Source of the DNA: Massilia sp. H-1
GTDB taxonomy: Bacteria > Pseudomonadota > Gammaproteobacteria > Burkholderiales > Burkholderiaceae_D
Assembly: GCA_024703915.1 (NCBI GenBank)
Contig: CP087969.1
Span: 5,394,001 to 5,458,000, forward strand
Direction: 5' to 3'
DNA: 64,000 bases
Below, piece after piece: positions 62,524 to 64,000 of the stretch (its first letter is position 1; each line of letters opens with the position of its first letter). Made by a program: the position numbers and the translations under genes. The notes beneath the pieces were generated by a model, which was not told where the DNA came from, searched no databases, and saw only the letters and a list, made by a program, of their open reading frames with translations.

Positions 62524-63688
62524 ACATTTCACTGGCCACGCGCGCCAGGTCGTTCATGCCGGAGCGAAGCGTCGAGATGGTCGGTCAGCCAGCGGGCCTG
62601 GCCTCCGCGCTGCAGCAATTGATGGATCAAGCGGCACGCCTCGGGGAAATCAGGGTCGGTGCTGCGCAGGCGCAACCGTTCCAGGTCGTCCGCCACCGCC
62701 CGCACCACACTGAGCTCGGCGCCCGTTTCCCGGATCAATCCAGCTGGCATCGACGCCTTCCTTGGCGGCATTGAAGCGATTCCAGCGGTACAGATGGGCG
62801 CTCGCTTCAGTAGGCCAGCGGCCGGGACTGGCGTGCACTTCCTTGCACAGTTCGCGCGTAGCAGGCCAGCGCGGCCGCGTAGGACGGGTGCAGCGGGGTG
62901 TCGAGCACGCGCAGCTCGATCGTGCCGTACTCGGGCTTGGGCCGCACATCCCAGTAAAAGTCCTTGATGCTGTGCACGATGCCGTGCGCGGCGAGCAGGC
63001 TGAAATGCTGTTCGAATTCGGCCCAGCTGCGGATGTGCGCGGGCAGGGTGCCGCTCATGGGGAAGGCGCCCACCACATTGCTGCGCGCGCTGCAAAAGCC
63101 CGAGCGTTCGCCCTGCCAGCACGGCGAATTGGCCGACAGGGCGATGAACAGCGGGGCGCGCTGGGTGAGCCAGGCGCACACGCGGATCGCCTCGTCGGCG
63201 TCAGGGAATGCCGATGTGCACATGCATGCCGAACACCGTGAACAATTTGGTGAGGTAGCCGAACTTGCGGGCCGAGGCGCGGTAGCGCTCCTTGGGATAG
63301 ATGCGTTGCTCGTTCCACTTCTGGAACGGGTGGGCGCCGCCGCCCGAGATGGCCGCGCCCACCTGGAACGCGGCGCTCTGGACGCAATGGCGGATTTCCT
63401 CGAGCTGGGCGGCCGCCTCGGCAAAGCTGCCCAGCACCGAGGTGGCCACTTCGAGCATCGAGGTGGTCACTTCCGGGGTGGCGACCCAGGCCTTGGTCTG
63501 CAGGTCGAGCAGGCGCAAGATGTCGGGCGCGGCTTAGGCATCAGGTCGTAGCTGAGGCGGTCGAGCACCATCAGTTCGAGTTCGATCCCCATCGAGCCCA
63601 TGGCCGAGGCGGCGAACGGCGGCAGGAAAGCCGGGCCCGTGCCCGCGTTGGCCTGGGCCTGGGCCAGGCCGATGGCAGCGTCAGTCAT
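62489..63688 (-). CDS. Carboxylate-amine ligase of the GCS2 family (YbdK-like)
   Basis: About 395 residues: MGSMGIELELMVLDRLSYDL, EVTTSMLEVATSVLGSFAEA, GGGAHPFQKWNEQRIYPKER, GMHVHIGIPDADEAIRVCAW, RPKPEYGTIELRVLDTPLHP. These are glutamate-cysteine-ligase family 2 motifs; ATP-dependent amide-bond formation with glutamate is expected. Breaks near 62560, 62745, 62860 and 63205, and a GCCGGC-type break at 63534. The start overlaps the stop of the upstream membrane protein (ATGA), so they form an operon. Confidence 0.88.
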
Positions 63689-64000
63689 CGTGTTCCTCGT
63701 GTGCTTCGGTGGCCACCTTCCAGGCCCCACCAGGTCAGGGCCGGGGCGATCAGGACATTGAGACCGAGCAGGGCGGCCATCAGCTGGGCGGCCCCAGGCC
63801 CCAGGCCGGGGTGGATGGCCAGCGTGTTGTCGACCATGAGCGTGCCGAAACTGACCAGGGAGCAGGTCGACAGGGCCAGCGCGCGCTTTTTTTGCGCGCC
63901 CCACGCGCCGCTCAGGCCGAGCGCCAGGCGGGTCGCCCCCATGCGCAGCAGCAGCAGGAGCAGGGCCAGCGCCAGCGTCGGCAGCACCATCATTTGCCCC
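63685..64000 (-). CDS. Multi-pass membrane protein, C-terminal part (cut by window edge)
   Basis: About 105 residues visible: LALALLLLLLRMGATRLALG, RALALSTCSLVSFGTLMVDN, AAQLMAALLGLNVLIAPALT. It resembles the last helices of a cation/proton antiporter-like protein, but the assignment is weak. It continues beyond the right edge. Confidence 0.5.
   Translation of the reverse strand, partial: GQMMVLPTLALALLLLLLRMGATRLALGLSGAWGAQKKRALALSTCSLVSFGTLMVDNTLAIHPGLGPGAAQLMAALLGLNVLIAPALTWWGLEGGHRSTRGTR

Overview
High-GC DNA, most likely from a Burkholderiales chromosome; the gene content (CusCBA/CzcCBA efflux, DUF3141 protein, P1B-4 ATPase with a CadR-like regulator, RES-Xre pairs) suggests the Massilia/Duganella/Janthinobacterium side of the Oxalobacteraceae. 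The taxon is inferred from content only. The read quality is poor: almost every long gene carries indels, and about 40 of the breaks have one signature. Where homologues demand GCCGGC, the sequence reads GCTTAAGC, GCCTAAGC, GCTTAGGC, GCTAGGC or GCTAAGC. Many genes listed here as broken are therefore probably intact in the cell.

Layout. 1-20.5 kb: the end of copD, a periplasmic NTF2-like protein, a lipoprotein, then a copper/silver block made of a P1B ATPase with YHS and two CPMHPE metal-binding domains, a CusCBA-type RND pump and three small accessory genes. These are followed on the minus strand by a P2-type cation ATPase with a DUF3141 hydrolase. Four FNR/Anr-type boxes with well-placed -10 elements sit in front of these units, so copper efflux and the cation ATPase are probably induced at low oxygen. 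A QExxH metzincin, a GST, a DoxX protein and a LysR regulator follow.

21.0-29.0 kb: a complete Tn21/Tn501-type mercury transposon (merR / merTPCADE, DUF3330 gene, tnpR, tnpA) with 38-bp inverted repeats and a 5-bp target duplication (ACATG). It cuts a zinc-type alcohol dehydrogenase gene in two. 29.6-34.1 kb: LysR regulators, a two-domain HMA protein, an EamA exporter, a tautomerase and a thioesterase.

34.1-50.4 kb: a second metal island. copA, cueR and copZ have CueR-type promoters; then come a P1B-4 (SPC) ATPase, a CadR/PbrR-like regulator divergent from a CDF-like transporter, czcI-like and czcCBA genes, a small Cys-rich membrane protein divergent from a MerR regulator, an IS256-family element (8-bp target duplication) and ynfA.

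50.9-57.4 kb: a minus-strand array of about 14 small single-gene cassettes, several recognisable as immunity-type proteins (Imm35, SMI1/KNR4, MafI-like, ankyrin). A related 25-40 bp GC-rich element (core TTCTGGCCGA) lies in each gap. 57.5-60.7 kb: a 1.6-kb tandem duplication of a RES-Xre toxin-antitoxin operon plus a divergent unknown gene; the second toxin-antitoxin copy is decaying. 60.8-64 kb: a small acidic protein, a DUF389 membrane protein, a carboxylate-amine ligase (GCS2) and the end of a membrane protein gene.
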